Origin: Chrysemys picta bellii
Lineage: Eukaryota > Chordata > Testudines > Emydidae
Direction of reading: 5' to 3'
NCBI RefSeq assembly: GCF_011386835.1
Contig: NC_088792.1
Coordinates: 45,932,882 to 45,996,881 of the forward strand
DNA length: 64,000 nucleotides
Every line of letters begins with the position of its first letter. Position 1 is the first letter of the stretch. The translations under genes and the position numbers were made by a program. The notes under the pieces were generated by a model. The model was given only the letters and a program-made list of their open reading frames with translations. It was not told where the DNA came from and did no database searches. Below, piece by piece: positions 1 through 11,140 of this stretch.

Positions 1-1124
1 CATCAATTGACATTGCAGTTACTGTGTGAACAATTTTGACCATATACAGTCTCTTAGGTATTTATTGAAAAGGACACAAGTAGGAAAACATAATCCTTTG
101 TTTAGGAGATCTGCTTACTGAATCACCAGTTATCCTTTTTGCTGAGGAAATGCTTTGATGTTGTCAACACTAAGTTTTGGTGTTAGGTAACTAATAAGCC
201 ATAGGAGGGCTCTAACCTGTGGCCATGCTTTTATCCACATTTTCAATTGGGATTTGCCATTGGCCATAAAAATTAGAGATACATGATTTTATGACTAAAG
301 GGCCCAGTTCAGTGGGTGCTTCAGGAACAGGCATTAAACTAATCAAGTTGAGTATGTTTTGATCTTCTTGTTGCTCTGGACCAGAGGTACCTAATGATGG
401 TGGATGGAAAGGAATGAAGATGTATGCACAGTGGCTGGGGTTTTCGAAGGAACCTAAGGGAGTTTGGCACTCCAATCCCATTGAAAAGAATTGTGTACCT
501 AATTGCCATTTATGCCTTTTAAAATCTCCCTGCATTGTGGTTATTTTCAGAATCCCAGCAAAAATAAGCACTGCCCTGTTAACACCCTTAAATGAGAGCA
601 TATCTGGGTGTTGGAGGAGCTACTGTCTTTTTATATCTGTTCCTTTAACCATTTCATGATCATAAGAGAGGCTCGGAGGAGATAATATAAATCTTTAAAC
701 TTTGAAAGATTTATAATGAAATTAATAATTTAACTAATATAAAACCATTAATAATGCAATAATGGAAGGAAAACTGTGTAGAAATTTGAATCATATTTGC
801 ACATGTAGCCATCTGTTGGAGCAGGAGGTTGAGTAGACAACACTTTTTTTTTTTTTTTTTGGTTGGGAAATGATTTGAAAATACCTTTTTTTAATCCTTT
901 ATTTTTAAATGCTGTCACAGAGGAGAAAACAGACCTCCGATCTTAATGGGTCACTCAGCAATGGAGTATAGAAGCTCTCCCTTATATTTCTGTTTTTGTT
1001 ATACATTTGCAGTGCTACTATACATGCAGTATGCACACTGCTGAACCAGCTTAATTCCATCTATTGAAACTACACATACTTTGAAATGAAGTCGAGGTAC
1101 TGAGTTCTACATAATTTTAATAAT
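1..1124. other. CDK14 intron, no recognised element
   Basis: AT-rich intronic sequence with a short T run near 846-860. The open frames on both strands (212-601 and 414-659) overlap each other and have no recognisable protein content. Confidence 0.6.
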
Positions 1125-1325
1125 ACTTGGCACTTGTGAAGTTCAGTGCATTTTCAAAGTGCTTTGCAAACATTATTTAAACCTTGCACCCGCTCTGAGA
1201 GATAAATATAGTCTAATTTTATAAATGAGGATTCACAATTTGTCCAAGGCAAATAATTGGCACAGAGAGGAAACAAATTCAATAGCTGTCCTGTGCTTAG
1301 ATTCAGTAGACAGCACTAATGTTCA
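1125..1325 (+). repeat. MIR/CORE-SINE-like fragment
   Basis: The series 'cattttcaaagtgctttgc', 'aaacattattta', a purine-rich block and 'gaggattcacaatttgtcc' follows the order of landmarks in old MIR-type SINEs (phrase for the crossing of a size step, then the 'aaactgaggc' and 'gacttgccca' blocks). It is decayed, so only the class is supported. Confidence 0.5.
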
Positions 1326-1367
1326 GAGACTACATTAGCAGAGTAAATGTATTCATATCACTTATGT

Positions 1368-1502
1368 TGAAGTGATCCGTCTGATGAAGTGGGCATCCAC
1401 CCACGAAAGCTTATGCTCCAATACATCTGTTAGTCTTTAAGGTGCCACAGGACTCTTTGTTGTTTTTTACAGATCCAGACTAACACGGCTACCCCTCTTA
1501 TA
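1368..1502 (+). repeat. Penelope-like element tail with hammerhead-like core
   Basis: The order ctgatga - agtggg...cccac - gaaagcttatgctcc - gttagtctttaaggtgccac - agactaacacggctacccct is a tail I know to be very frequent in reptile genomes. A diverged second copy lies at 10640-10770. Its first part (1381-1408) has the CTGATGA and GAAA boxes flanking a 5-bp stem typical of hammerhead ribozymes, which occur in Penelope-like retroelements. Attribution to Penelope rather than another retroposon is inference. Confidence 0.6.
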
Positions 1503-2680
1503 CTTAGGTTGAAAGCTTAGCCACCCCCCGCCCCCCAAAAAACCTGAAAACAGTATATGTAGCAAAAGGTTTCAGCAGTTGATTTGCTTGGCATGAGTGG
1601 GCCCTTCATTCCCCTGAATCAAGTGCTGAACATGTGCTGTTAATAGTTAGTTATATATGTACAAGTAAATTCTCTTAATGTTATAAACTTGTATATGAAA
1701 AGCTGTTGAAATCCAATATCATTTAACACTACATTAGTATCGCTTAGAAAATTCCAAAAAATGACTGTTTCATAACAGATTTAATGAAGTAATTATCAAA
1801 CAAAATCTGTGGGAGGTAATCACTGAAACACAAAGAGGAGCCTAACAAATCTACCATGTCAGCAGCAACACAGTGATTATGGGCAGATTCGTTTCCTAAC
1901 CTATTCCACAACTCCAATTCATGTACTAATGTAAAACTGATCCCCTTTCTAGAAGGCTGGTTTTATTAACAAAGAAAACAATAAGATAACAAAGATCAGC
2001 ACAAAACCTGTTTCTCAGTTTGGCTGATCCCGGTATTCCTACCTCAGGACTGCTCAGCTCACACACTGCTCAGCTCACACACTGCATCCTCTCTCTCCCA
2101 CAGAGGACCCATCCCACTTCCCTTACATATAGGTGGGATAATGAGCCACCTGTCTCTGTGATGCAGTAGAGTATGGATGGATGGAGTATTTCAGGTGAAA
2201 ATGGAGTATTAATGTAAGAGCTTCCAGCTCAAAATTTCTTCTGTACAGCACCTCAGTTCTTATATTTGTAATCTTCCTGATGACAAAGACATTGGGTTTT
2301 AACAGCAGCCTTGATTTCAAAAAGAGAACCATCATTATTCGAGTAGGCTTTTGATATGGGGATCTGACAGGAAGATTGACAAAGAAGCTGCTTTAGGTTT
2401 GTTCTGTTACACCTGTGAAGGGATATGTACAATAAGGATTATATGATACTATCAGATCCCCACCACAAGTCTCCAAAATTTGTCTTTCCTTGTGCATTTA
2501 ACTGGCTGATGGGAGGCTCTGCGAGGCTCTGCACCCTATTATTATCGGTTTATTTAAATAGCACCTAGAATAAGATTTATCCCTGTAGTGAGCAGCTTAC
2601 CATACGAATGCACAACATACAGACAAGGGAGTGGAGAAAGGAACAGCACAAAATTGTTTATTACTTTCAGAATCAAAATT
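1503..2680. other. CDK14 intron, mostly unassigned
   Basis: No gene seen. Two nearly identical adjacent phrases 'ctgctcagctcacacac' lie near 2050-2085. The part around 2540-2610 resembles an old SINE-like repeat ('tatttaaatagcacctag'). A C-run begins at 2681. Confidence 0.45.
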
Positions 2681-3660
2681 CCCCCCCCCCCCGACCTTAT
2701 AATAACCTCAATTTGCTGCCTTGTAGTTACTTAACCCTTTTCTGTTGGCAATTATATTTTGTTCCCTTTGGTTTTCACTTAATAGTATTTTTTCTCTCTC
2801 GAAATTTTTCACCCAACCTCATTCCATCCCATGTTTCCCCTCATATCTTATCAACACGCTTGCTGCCTACTTCCTCCCCGTACCCATCAACTGTTTGTCT
2901 TTGACTCTTTCTTATTCTAGCACTAATAGTTTACTATCTGCTTATCCTTCACAAGTGTCATCGGCTTCTGTCGAACATCCCAGTAATTGTTCCTGCCTTG
3001 TTGCTCCACAAGGTGACTCCAACTTGCCTCCATGCCCTCCTCCCAACAGTTAGGCTCTCTTCTCCATATTAAACAATCCGCTGAGGCTGGTGCTGCTGCC
3101 ATCACAGAGACTCCCGGGCCAGTGAATGTGTCCTCTTTTGCTGCCTTCCTGGCAACAATCTGCACTGCCACTGTTAGGGCTCTGGGCTGGGATGCGATGG
3201 AGTCAGGTGGGCCCGTGTCCCTCTACCCCCTGACACTACACCCCTGGGGTGGTAACCTCCCCACCTTCGGCCAGGAGGCCTGTTTGAGTCTAACCCCTGC
3301 CTGAGCTCACGAGACTATATTGGGTGCTCACCCCTGATTGAGCCCTCTAGACTGTTTGGGTGCTCACCCCTGCCTGAGCCTTAAGTGTTTGCTGCTCTGC
3401 TCTGCTTGAGGGCCTGGGCTTATAACTGCTGCAGCTCTGCCTTGAACACAGGCCAGAGCCCTAAATATTTGTTGTTCTGCCCCACCCAGAGGGAGCCAGA
3501 ACCCCGCTACAGACTACTTGTAGGGGTCTGCCCCAGCCATCTGCCCCAGCCATCTGGCTGGGGGCTAAAGACTGTTGTGCTTCATCCTGCCCAGGAGGAT
3601 GTAGCTCTCCCTCATAAGTCTGTCACTTGTGGTCTGCCAGTAGTGAGGGACCACTGCAAT
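2681..3660. repeat. Unclassified repeat-rich segment with degenerate internal repeats
   Basis: After a C-run, the segment turns GC-richer from about 3000. Between 3295 and 3600 it repeats phrases such as 'gggtgctcacccctg' (twice), 'cctgcctgagc', 'tgctctgc' and 'gccccagccatctg' (twice). This looks like a degenerate local tandem repeat inside an old interspersed element. Overlapping open frames in this stretch have no recognisable domain and use the repeated bases in several frames, so I treat none as coding. Confidence 0.4.
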
Positions 3661-3983
3661 GCAATATAACTAAATGTGATACATTGTTTGCTAGTTGCTC
3701 CATTTCAGAGTGATGTGTTTAGTATTGGGATGACTGTTTAATCCTAAATGTACTTTTTTGTGCTAAAGCACATTGGAAAATAAAATACCTTTTCTAAAAG
3801 TAAGAAAAATTCAGGTCCAGATGGGAAACTCTGCAAATTAATACCTTCTGCTCTTGCAGCTATATAGACACTGGTCAGTGATACCTGTGATTGTATCAGG
3901 GATAAATACATCTGGGAAATCTGCAATTTAAATGCAAAATCTTGTATTTGGGGATATTTCTGATATTTCAAGAAATGATGTGA

Positions 3984-4140
3984 TTCTTCTTTGAGTAATA
4001 TCCCTGTGGGTGCTCCACTGTAAGTGTGTCTGCATCCGTGAGCTGCTGATCAGAGAACTCTATAGTAGTCAGTCCCGCATGTGCTGTTCCCCGTCTAGTT
4101 AGTGCGCATGGGTGACCCTCCTCAGTTCTTTCTCAACCAC
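3984..4140 (+). repeat. Left inverted terminal repeat of DIRS copy at 3984-8275
   Basis: The phrases gggtgctccactgta, gtctgcatcc, gctgatcagagaact and ccctcctcagttc occur here, and their reverse complements appear in the opposite order at 8240-8078. The right arm carries about 20 extra bases in its middle. Divergence between the arms shows age. Confidence 0.8.
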
Positions 4141-5085
4141 TCCGGCTAGAGACAGAGCTATAGCTGTCTATTCTTGGATCATTAACTCTTTTTAGAATTG
4201 CTAATTTTAGCTTCCCTTGAAGGTTTTTCTTTGTTACTTGGTTTGTATTTTTATTTGGCCATATTACGTGCCAGCAAAGGATATGGAATTTCTTTTTTCC
4301 CACCTGCCTCCCAAATTGATCATTGTGCATGCAGTTAACTCTAGGGGCCGCCAGCATCAATCCATCTCTTGTGACTGGTACTGGAAACATTTGGATCTGT
4401 TCGGCAGGAAGGCATATTCCTTAGCTACCCTCCAGTTCCACATAGCAAACTACCAAGCCTTGTTGGTAAAATATAACTACACAAAACTTGGTTTATTTAT
4501 TGCGCAATTTCCTTATGCTCACAAGGGTTAATTCAAGGCCATAGTCAATGAGGGCTAAGTGGTGGCTAAAATGACCCTCCAGTCCATGCTAGATGCAGAT
4601 GACATGGAGGCATGCTCAATTTCCATGGCCATTGTGATGAGACAGGCTTTGTGGCTTCCAAACTACAGTGGAAGACCTTCCCTTTGAAGGGACGAAGTTA
4701 TATGCTGAGAAGACCGTCGCATCCCTTCACACATTGAAGAATTCTAGGGTAACTCTTTGATCCCTCTGGATTTATACTCCTGCCTATAAAAGGAAGTACA
4801 GCCCTCAGCCACTGTTCAAGCCCCGCTCATCACAATAAATATCTCGGTACTCGTTGCAGAGATCTTACGAGCCGCAGCGGAAGAAGCCTAGGTTCCCCAG
4901 GCGAAAGCAGTTAGTATCTCAACCAACTTCCTCTCAGTCCTCCACCTCGAAGTGGCAGTTTTGACAGGTTGGTCAAGGTACCCGTAGAACATTCTCCTTG
5001 CTGTCTCATACTGGAAAACCCCACCCATCTCTTTGGAAACTGTCAGCTGTTCTGCAGCACCCAGGAATAGATAACCCCTAACAAA
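4141..5085 (+). pseudogene. DIRS gag-like region, decayed
   Basis: This lies between the left terminal repeat and the RT. No continuous frame survives. Short blocks resemble the segment just before the RT in DIRS polyproteins, but the gag assignment rests mostly on position. A frameshifted open stretch at 4217-4531 overlaps the start. Confidence 0.5.
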
Positions 5086-5725
5086 TTGGTGCTGGAGATA
5101 ATCCAGGATGGATACGCCATCCATGTCTCCTTCCTCCCCCTCCCAAAAATCCTTCCCCTTTCCTCTTCAAGGACGCTTCTCACAAGAGTCGATAGGCCAG
5201 GAGGTAAACCATCTCCTTGGTGTAGAGGCTATAGAGCCCATGCCTGGGCATCTAAGAGGCAAAGGCTTCTACTCTTGCTACTTCCTAATACCAAAGAAAA
5301 AGGGAGATTGGACACCCATATTGGACCTCAGAGTGTTAAACAGATTTATCAGAAGTTCCAAGATGGTCACCCTTTCGATTATTCCTGCATTAGAGAAAGG
5401 AAACTTGGTTCTCGTCCCGCAACCTCCAAGATGCGTATTTCTACATTTCCATCATACCTAGTCACAGACATTACCTCAGATTCATGCTAGGCCAAGACAA
5501 CTACCAATCCAACTCCCTTTTGGCCTCTCATCAGCCCCCAGGATATTCTCCAAGGTCCTCTTGGTAGTGGTGGACCACTTACGCTCTCAGGGCATTATGA
5601 TTTATCTTTACCTTGATGATTACCTTCTCAGGGCACGTTCTTTCGCTGAAGCCCAGCGAGTCACCCAGACCATGCTGAATCTGTTCCAGAATCTGGGCCT
5701 AGAAATCAATGTGTAAAAGTCGACA
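5086..5725 (+). pseudogene. DIRS reverse transcriptase, broken
   Basis: Recognisable RT content begins in one frame at 5086 and shifts frame near 5145. The motif FLIPKKKGDW followed by LDLRVLNRFI marks fingers-domain motifs 1-2 of DIRS and gypsy-like RTs. The catalytic block reads YLYLDD with YLDD at 5609-5620, in the frame of the first part but after a stop at about 5461. The catalytic aspartates survive although the frame does not. Confidence 0.85.
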
Positions 5726-5949
5726 CTTAACACCCATACAAAGACCAGAATTCATAGGAGCCGACCTTGACTCCATTCAGGTGAAGGCGCTCCTCCTTCA
5801 TCACAGATTCCTCAGCCTCTCCACTCTGTTAGAGACAGTACAATCCAGCCCCCAGATGCCTTGAACTCCTGGGGCATATAGCCAAGGGCACATCAGTCAT
5901 AACTCATGCCAGACTATGCATGAGATGCCTCCACGCCTGGTTCAGTTCG

Positions 5950-6800
5950 ATTTATAGGCCAAACAGAGACCGCATTAACAAATTATTATTGATGCCCACC
6001 AAAGTCAAGTAATCCTTGGACTGGTGGAAAGACCCAGTGAACGTACGTATGGAAATCCCATTTATTCGGCCTCTCCCATCGTTGCTCTTGACTACCAATG
6101 CATCCCTCAAAGGATGGGATGCACATCTCAATGGGCTCACGGTGCAGGGTAAATGGTCGCTATCCAAGACATGCCTTTACATCACCTGCTCGAACTCAGA
6201 GTGATCAGAAATGCGTGTATTCACTTTCTCCCGCTGATCAAAGACATGCACACAAAAGTCATGATGGACAATGTGGCCTGCATGTATTACATAAACCATC
6301 AAGGAGGTGCCAGATCACACTCCCTGTGCATGGAAGAACTAAAGCTATGGAACTGTGCATTTCCCACAATGTCTTAATATCAGTGACCTCCTTGCCAGGA
6401 GTACACAACACAACGGCGGGCAACCTCAGCCACAAGTTCCCACTCGACCATAATTGGGAAATAGATTTGATAGTCCTACACAACATATTCCAGAAATGTG
6501 GGATACTGACAGATCTGTTTGCTACTTACTGGAACAAGAAACGTCCTCAGTACTGCTCCAGAGTGGGGATTGGATGATCCAATGGGGGACACACTCCTCC
6601 TCCGATGGGACAAGGGTCTTCTTTATGCTTTCCCCCCAGTCCCTCTAATTCTGAAAGTCCTGTTGAAAGTGAAAAGAGAGAAAGCAAACATACTGATTGC
6701 TCCCACCTGGCCCAAGCAGACATGGTACCCTTACCTGTCACAGCTGGCGCTATGTCCACTGATGACTCTTCCAATCATTCCATACGTGCTATCGCAGAAT
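5950..6800 (+). pseudogene. DIRS RNase H-like domain and linker, broken
   Basis: A stretch in frame with 6016 contains LLLTTNASLKGWDAHL, the degenerate form of the TDAS..GWGAHL signature of DIRS RNase H (the catalytic Asp has become Asn). Slightly later, in another frame (6153-6377), MDNVACMYYINHQGG matches the second RNase H block. A linker region follows with the 'LLIAPTWP'-like phrase at about 6690-6720 that usually separates RNase H from YR. Frames change at least twice. Confidence 0.75.
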
Positions 6801-6869
6801 GAGGGATGCACTCTCCATCCCAACCTGTGGATTCTGCCACACACAGCCTGGCTGCTTCGTGGTTCCAGC

Positions 6870-7955
6870 ACATAATGACATCTTGCTCTTAAGAGGTACA
6901 GGGGGTGTTATTACACAGTTGGAAAGGAGCTACTTGTCGTACCGACTTACACAAATGGAAGAGATGTCAAATCTGGTGTCAGCCCAAAGGCATCATCCTG
7001 TATGCAACCACACTATTGGTAATCCTGGACTATCTGTTGATTCTCAAGAAATTGGGTATCTATATCAGCTCGGTAAAGGTTCACTTAGCAGCAATTGCAA
7101 CCTTCCACCAGCAGGTAGAAAGATTCTCCATTTTTTCTCATCAGACCATGAAGAGGTTTCTCAAAGGCATAGCAAACCTCCTTCCCCAACCCAGACTTCC
7201 CATTCCTCAATGGGATCTCAATCTGGTGTTAAAAGGATGGACTAGACCACCATTTGAACCCCAGGGCCACTTGTCCATTAACTCACCTTTCAGTGAAGAT
7301 GGTGTTCCTGATCACCATTACCTCAGCAAGAAGGATAGGGGAGGTATGATAGCAGACCCCCTGCTTCACTGTGTTCTTCCCTGACAAAGTCACTCTTAAA
7401 CCACGTCCAAAGTTCACTCCCAACGTGACTTATGCTTTTCATATAAATCAGCTTATTCAGCTTCCAACCTTTTATCCTAAACCTCATAAGGATAATAGGG
7501 AAGGCATCCTCTATATACGCTGGACATGAGGAGAGCCTTGGCCTTCTATTTGGACAGAACAAGAGCTTTCAGAAAATCTCTGAGACTTTTCTTCTCCATT
7601 GCAGATCAAAAGATAGTGATTTCAGCTCAAAGACTCTCCAAAAGGTCTCAAGCTGTATCAAGCTCTGTTACAGATGTGTAAAGGTGCATCCCTCCATCCT
7701 CAATATGCACACACTCTGAGATCGGTTTCTTCTTCCGTCGCCTTCCCTAAGGGTATTCCCATATCGGAAATCTCCAGAGCAGCTACCTGGGCATCTGCAC
7801 ATACCATTGCAGAATATTATGCTATCCTTGGGGACTCAGCATTGTGGCACCTAATCTGGCGTCTGCAGCCATCATCTATAACAGACTTGACTCTGAAACC
7901 CCAGCCTTCAGTAGTGGGCACTGCTCGGGAGTCACCTGCATTGGAGAACCCATAG
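6870..7955 (+). pseudogene. DIRS tyrosine recombinase, broken
   Basis: A first open piece (6905-7384) contains the N-terminal helical part (LDYLLILKKLGIYISSVKVH, then the FLKGI block). A second piece (7674-7955) holds the C-terminal catalytic part with HTLRS.SSSVAF, matching the HxxR motif, followed by the AAATW-like block and EYYAI, where the nucleophilic Tyr is expected. The Arg of HxxR and the Tyr are kept here, but stops and frame changes separate the two pieces. Confidence 0.8.
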
Positions 7956-8025
7956 GGACACTACTGGAAGAAGATGATGATGTGCATTAACGGTGGCTCT
8001 TTGAGATGTGTGTCCCTATGGGTTC
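7935..8025 (+). repeat. Internal complementary region of DIRS copy at 3984-8275
   Basis: The first half is complementary to the left terminus (ggagaacccatagggaca against cctgtgggtgctcc), and the second half matches the complement of the right end, including gaagaag...tgtgcattaacg against the right extension around 8243-8275. The halves also pair with each other as a hairpin (ggagaacccatagggacac and gtgtccctatgggttctcc). In DIRS-1 such a region is thought to guide circle formation during replication. Confidence 0.7.
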
Positions 8026-8077
8026 TCCATAACCTACCCTCCCCCCTCTACTTTGAAGTTCTAGTAGTTGATACTGT

Positions 8078-8275
8078 GGTAGAGAAGGAACTGAGGAGGG
8101 ATTGCCCGTGTGCGCTGGTTAGCCTGATGGCAGGCAGGGAGCAGCGCTTGTGTGGGCTGGACAGACTGCTATTAAAGTTCTCCGATCAGCAACACAGGGA
8201 TGCAGACTAACCTACAGTGGAGCATCCATAGGAACACAAAAGACCATCGTTACTGCACAAGGTAACTTCTTCTTG
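8078..8275 (-). repeat. Right inverted terminal repeat and extension of DIRS copy
   Basis: This is the reverse complement of 3984-4140 plus an outer extension of about 35 bases with its own small palindrome (gttactgcacaaggtaac). The outer extension is present only at the right end, as in DIRS-1. Confidence 0.75.
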
Positions 8276-8329
8276 TTGTGATACTTCATGGGAGATGACC
8301 CTAAGTTCACAAATAAATATTTCATTATA

Positions 8330-8725
8330 ATTCACTTGAGAAACTCTTTGGGTGTTTTACAAAATTAACTAATTAGTCTTTACAGTTTTATTTATGTAGC
8401 GGCATTATCATTGTCCCCATTTTACAAAGGAAGAACAAAAAAGAGCAAATGCCAGGGCTAGCAAAACTAATGCTGGTCCTAGATTTACCTATTGATTTAA
8501 AAAAACAACAAAAAAAAATAGTAAAATAAAAAATACAAATTAATGTTTTATAAACCCGGGGAAAAAGAATTTTCAGCACAGTACAGAAATTTACTGTGAT
8601 TAAATTTGATTTACAAGAGATTAAATGATTTTCCTCAAAGCTATTCAGTGATTTTTTTCCCCCTCTGGTGAGAACAGAACTCAGATCCCCTAACTGTGTC
8701 CTGTGCTTTCATAGCCCCCATCCAG
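8330..8725 (+). repeat. MIR-type SINE, split
   Basis: 'tccccattttacaaagg' near 8418 and 'gagattaaatgattttcc...ctattcag' near 8620, then 'gaactcagatcccctaactg' at 8675, follow the order of MIR landmarks. An A-rich stretch (8490-8590) separates the two parts. Confidence 0.55.
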
Positions 8726-9229
8726 GAACAGGGTAGAAATAGGAAGCTTCAAAAGTTTCAATTTGGATAAACATCCAGTCCTTTGAGTGCTTATTCAAGT
8801 ATTATCTGAACAATCCAAATCTTCAGGATCTACAAATTAGAATGGTAAATAGTTAACCAGAACCCATTTTACTCAGGCCAGTGATCAGAAATTTAAAGAG
8901 GAAGAAGCAACCAAATTGAGAAGACCATTTGGCTTAATTTCTTAAAACTTTGGGTTTATTGGAGGAGGAAAATGGGTTTACTTCAACTTTGTTTATAATA
9001 TTACACGTGGGGAATCAAAACAGAATATGACCCGTTTTCCCAAAATGTGTACGATGTGTTTGTAGAACCTTATGGCAAATCTGATTTTGCGGCTGCTCGT
9101 GATGTTTAACCAGTGGCAGGTTAGCCACTGGGCCAACGGGGGCCCATGCCCAGGGGCCATGGCCAATTGAGGGCCCCCCTGGAAAAATTGGCATCTCTTG
9201 TCAAAAGTTAAGTCTGATCCTTCAGATCT
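8726..9229. other. CDK14 intron, small GC-rich palindromic patch only
   Basis: No gene. A G/C-rich patch at about 9140-9185 carries overlapping short inverted phrases (gggggccc, ggggccatggcc, gggcccccc) and may be the end of an old element. Confidence 0.4.
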
Positions 9230-10370
9230 TGCTTACATGAGCAATTCTTACTGTGACCAGGTGGCTGATGGGCCACACTGAGAATGCTATACTCAGGTCA
9301 GACTGCAAGGAATAGAGCAAAGAGTCCCCCAAACTGGTAGGTTATTTTATAATTAGATTCACCAAGCCAGTAACAAAACAGCTTCTGCAATACCACACTG
9401 GTTACCAAAAAGCCAAATACAGTCTCCTTTAAGCATTCCATCTAGACAGCTCAATCTAATATAGTGAGAGGTTACTGAAAACCAGATTCACCATATGTGA
9501 GGTTTGCCAATCCCAAAGGACCAGACACTGATCCCCAGGTCAATATGGGTCTCAGATCTTACCCAATAATCATGGGGATGCCAATCCTTTAGTAACTAAA
9601 AGACTAAAGGCTTAATAATACAAGGAAAAAAGAAAGAAGAGAGTTGCAGTGGTTAAACGATCAATATACATACAGATATGTGTAAAGTCGTTAGTTCAGT
9701 TTCATAGCAAACATGGTAAGACTGCTGATTTGTTTAAATCTTTCTGGAATCAATTTAAAAGGTCCAATAGGCAGTCCAGGTATAGAATCTGTTCAAGTTG
9801 TTCCATGAGAATTCCGGGGTAAACCTGGAGACCTCACTCTTATCGCTTAGACCTTCTCTGTCGAAATTTAAGCAGACCTGAGATGTCAGGCTCAGGCCGG
9901 GGGGTTTTCCTTTATAGCTCCCTAGCAAGTTGATCTCTTGTCACAGCAGGACCTCCTCCAGGGAAGAATAGGCAGTGCAGATTGTTGCTTTGAAGCTAAT
10001 TTATTTCCTGTGCATACCCAGGTGTTTATAGTTGCATTTATTCACATAAGGCAATTAGCCAGTAATCATTTTAGCATAGATAATTAAATGGAAGACAGTA
10101 TAGAGGATAATATTAGTTTCCCGCAGTATCTTACAACTTTGATCTTAAGGTTAACTGAACCATCCGCATATATAATAGAAAACAATTAAGACGTGAAAGG
10201 ACATTAGCATTTACAAGCTGATTTGGTTACATGTCAAACTTCTATCAGGATATAGGTAAACACAGACAAATACACTTGATCTATTACTACAAATAAATGG
10301 GTTAATTATTGCTGGTCTAATACATCTCTTTGAAATTCACATACAAGTAGATTGTCTTGATTACTTTTTG
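9230..10370. repeat. Probable long interspersed repeat of unknown class
   Basis: The stretch from 'caggtggctgatgggccac' to the start of the tandem repeat at 10372 has the texture of a reptile dispersed repeat that I believe is widespread in turtles, but it has no coding signal, clear termini or second copy in this window. The class is not assigned. Confidence 0.3.
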
Positions 10371-10371
10371 T

Positions 10372-10557
10372 AGTAATTTTCCCTCTGCTGATACTCTCAC
10401 CTTCTTGTCAACTGTTGGAAATGGCTGACGTTCACCTTGATTGCATTGGCCTCGTTAGCACAACAAAAGTAATTTTCCCTCTCTTGATATTCACCCCTTT
10501 TTGTCAACTGTTAAGAATAGGCCACTTTCACCTTAATTGAATTGGCCTTGTTAGCAC
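10372..10557 (+). repeat. Two tandem 90-bp units
   Basis: Unit 1 (10372-10461) and unit 2 (10468-10557) both begin agtaattttccctct, contain cttgtcaactgtt or its close variant, and end attggcc(t/c)(t/c)gttagcac. They adjoin the Penelope-like tail at 10640, so the units are probably part of that element's body. Confidence 0.75.
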
Positions 10558-10775
10558 TGACCCCCCACTTGGTAAGGCAACTCTCATCTTTTCATGTGCT
10601 GTGTATATATATACTGCTTACTGTATTTTTCACTCCATGCATCTCTTGAAGTGGGTTTTAGCCCACGAAAGCTTCTGGCCAAATAAATTTGTTCGTCTCT
10701 AAGGTGCCACATGGACTCCTCGTTGTTTTTGCTGATACAGACTAACATGGCTACCGCTCCGAAACCTGTCTTGTA
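10558..10775 (+). repeat. Penelope-like element tail, second copy
   Basis: The phrases gaagtgggttttagcccac, gaaagcttctggcc, gtctctaaggtgccacat and cagactaacatggctaccgctc match the tail at 1368-1502 in order. Here the CTGATGA box has decayed to ctcttga, so a hammerhead core is not kept. Confidence 0.65.
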
Positions 10776-10949
10776 ACAGTGGAGTTTATCTCCTTTACGA
10801 AGTACCTAGATAGACAGGCAAAGTATAAAGGGGACATTCAGGACCACAATGCTATTAATTGAATGCATGGATTTCAAGGGTAATAGAATACTTAAAAAAA
10901 CGTTGTCACAGATATGGAGCTAGTTGTTGACTGAACGTTATAGGCTGGA

Positions 10950-11140
10950 TCCTCATTCCTACTAAGCATTCATCCTGTAAGGTGCTGAGCACTTAAGCAC
11001 ATGCTTATTTTTAAGCTCATACATGGTTCCATTGACTTTAATTGGATTTTTCACATGCTTAAAATTAAGCATATGCCTAAGTGCTTTGCTGAAGTGCATC
11101 CAGAGTGCTCAACACATTGAAGGACTGAGCCCTGACTGGT
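10950..11140. repeat. Palindromic MITE-like repeat
   Basis: Imperfect inverted arms surround a central 'ttccattgactttaattgg': gcacttaagcacatgctta on the left pairs with gcttaaaattaagcatatg...aagtgc on the right. Similar sequences, all with 'cattga(c/t)' near the centre, appear at 16870-17160 and 63070-63245. Confidence 0.6.

Larger units (their letters stand above)
3984..8275 (+). mobile_element. DIRS-type tyrosine-recombinase retrotransposon, decayed near-full-length copy
   Basis: Roughly 4.3 kb with inverted termini (about 3984-4140 and 8078-8240) and, in order on the + strand, a decayed gag-like region, reverse transcriptase with YLDD (5609-5620), RNase H-like segment and tyrosine recombinase (YR). 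No LTRs and no integrase are seen, and the YR plus inverted ends identify the DIRS order. Stops and frameshifts break every domain, so the copy is dead. Near its right end an internal region (about 7935-8025) is complementary to both termini, as in Dictyostelium DIRS-1. DIRS elements integrate by recombination of a circular intermediate and do not make target duplications, and none is seen. It lies in the same orientation as CDK14. Confidence 0.87.

Noticed and set aside
4000..8275. Alternative reading of the RT-containing elements as gypsy-type LTR retrotransposons
   Set aside because: The RT and RNase H could fit, but the ends are inverted rather than direct repeats, there is no integrase and a tyrosine recombinase follows, which identifies DIRS.
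9230..10370. Possible LTR of an endogenous retrovirus
   Set aside because: No matching second LTR, no primer-binding site and no gag, pol or env content were seen here. It is kept only as an unclassified repeat.
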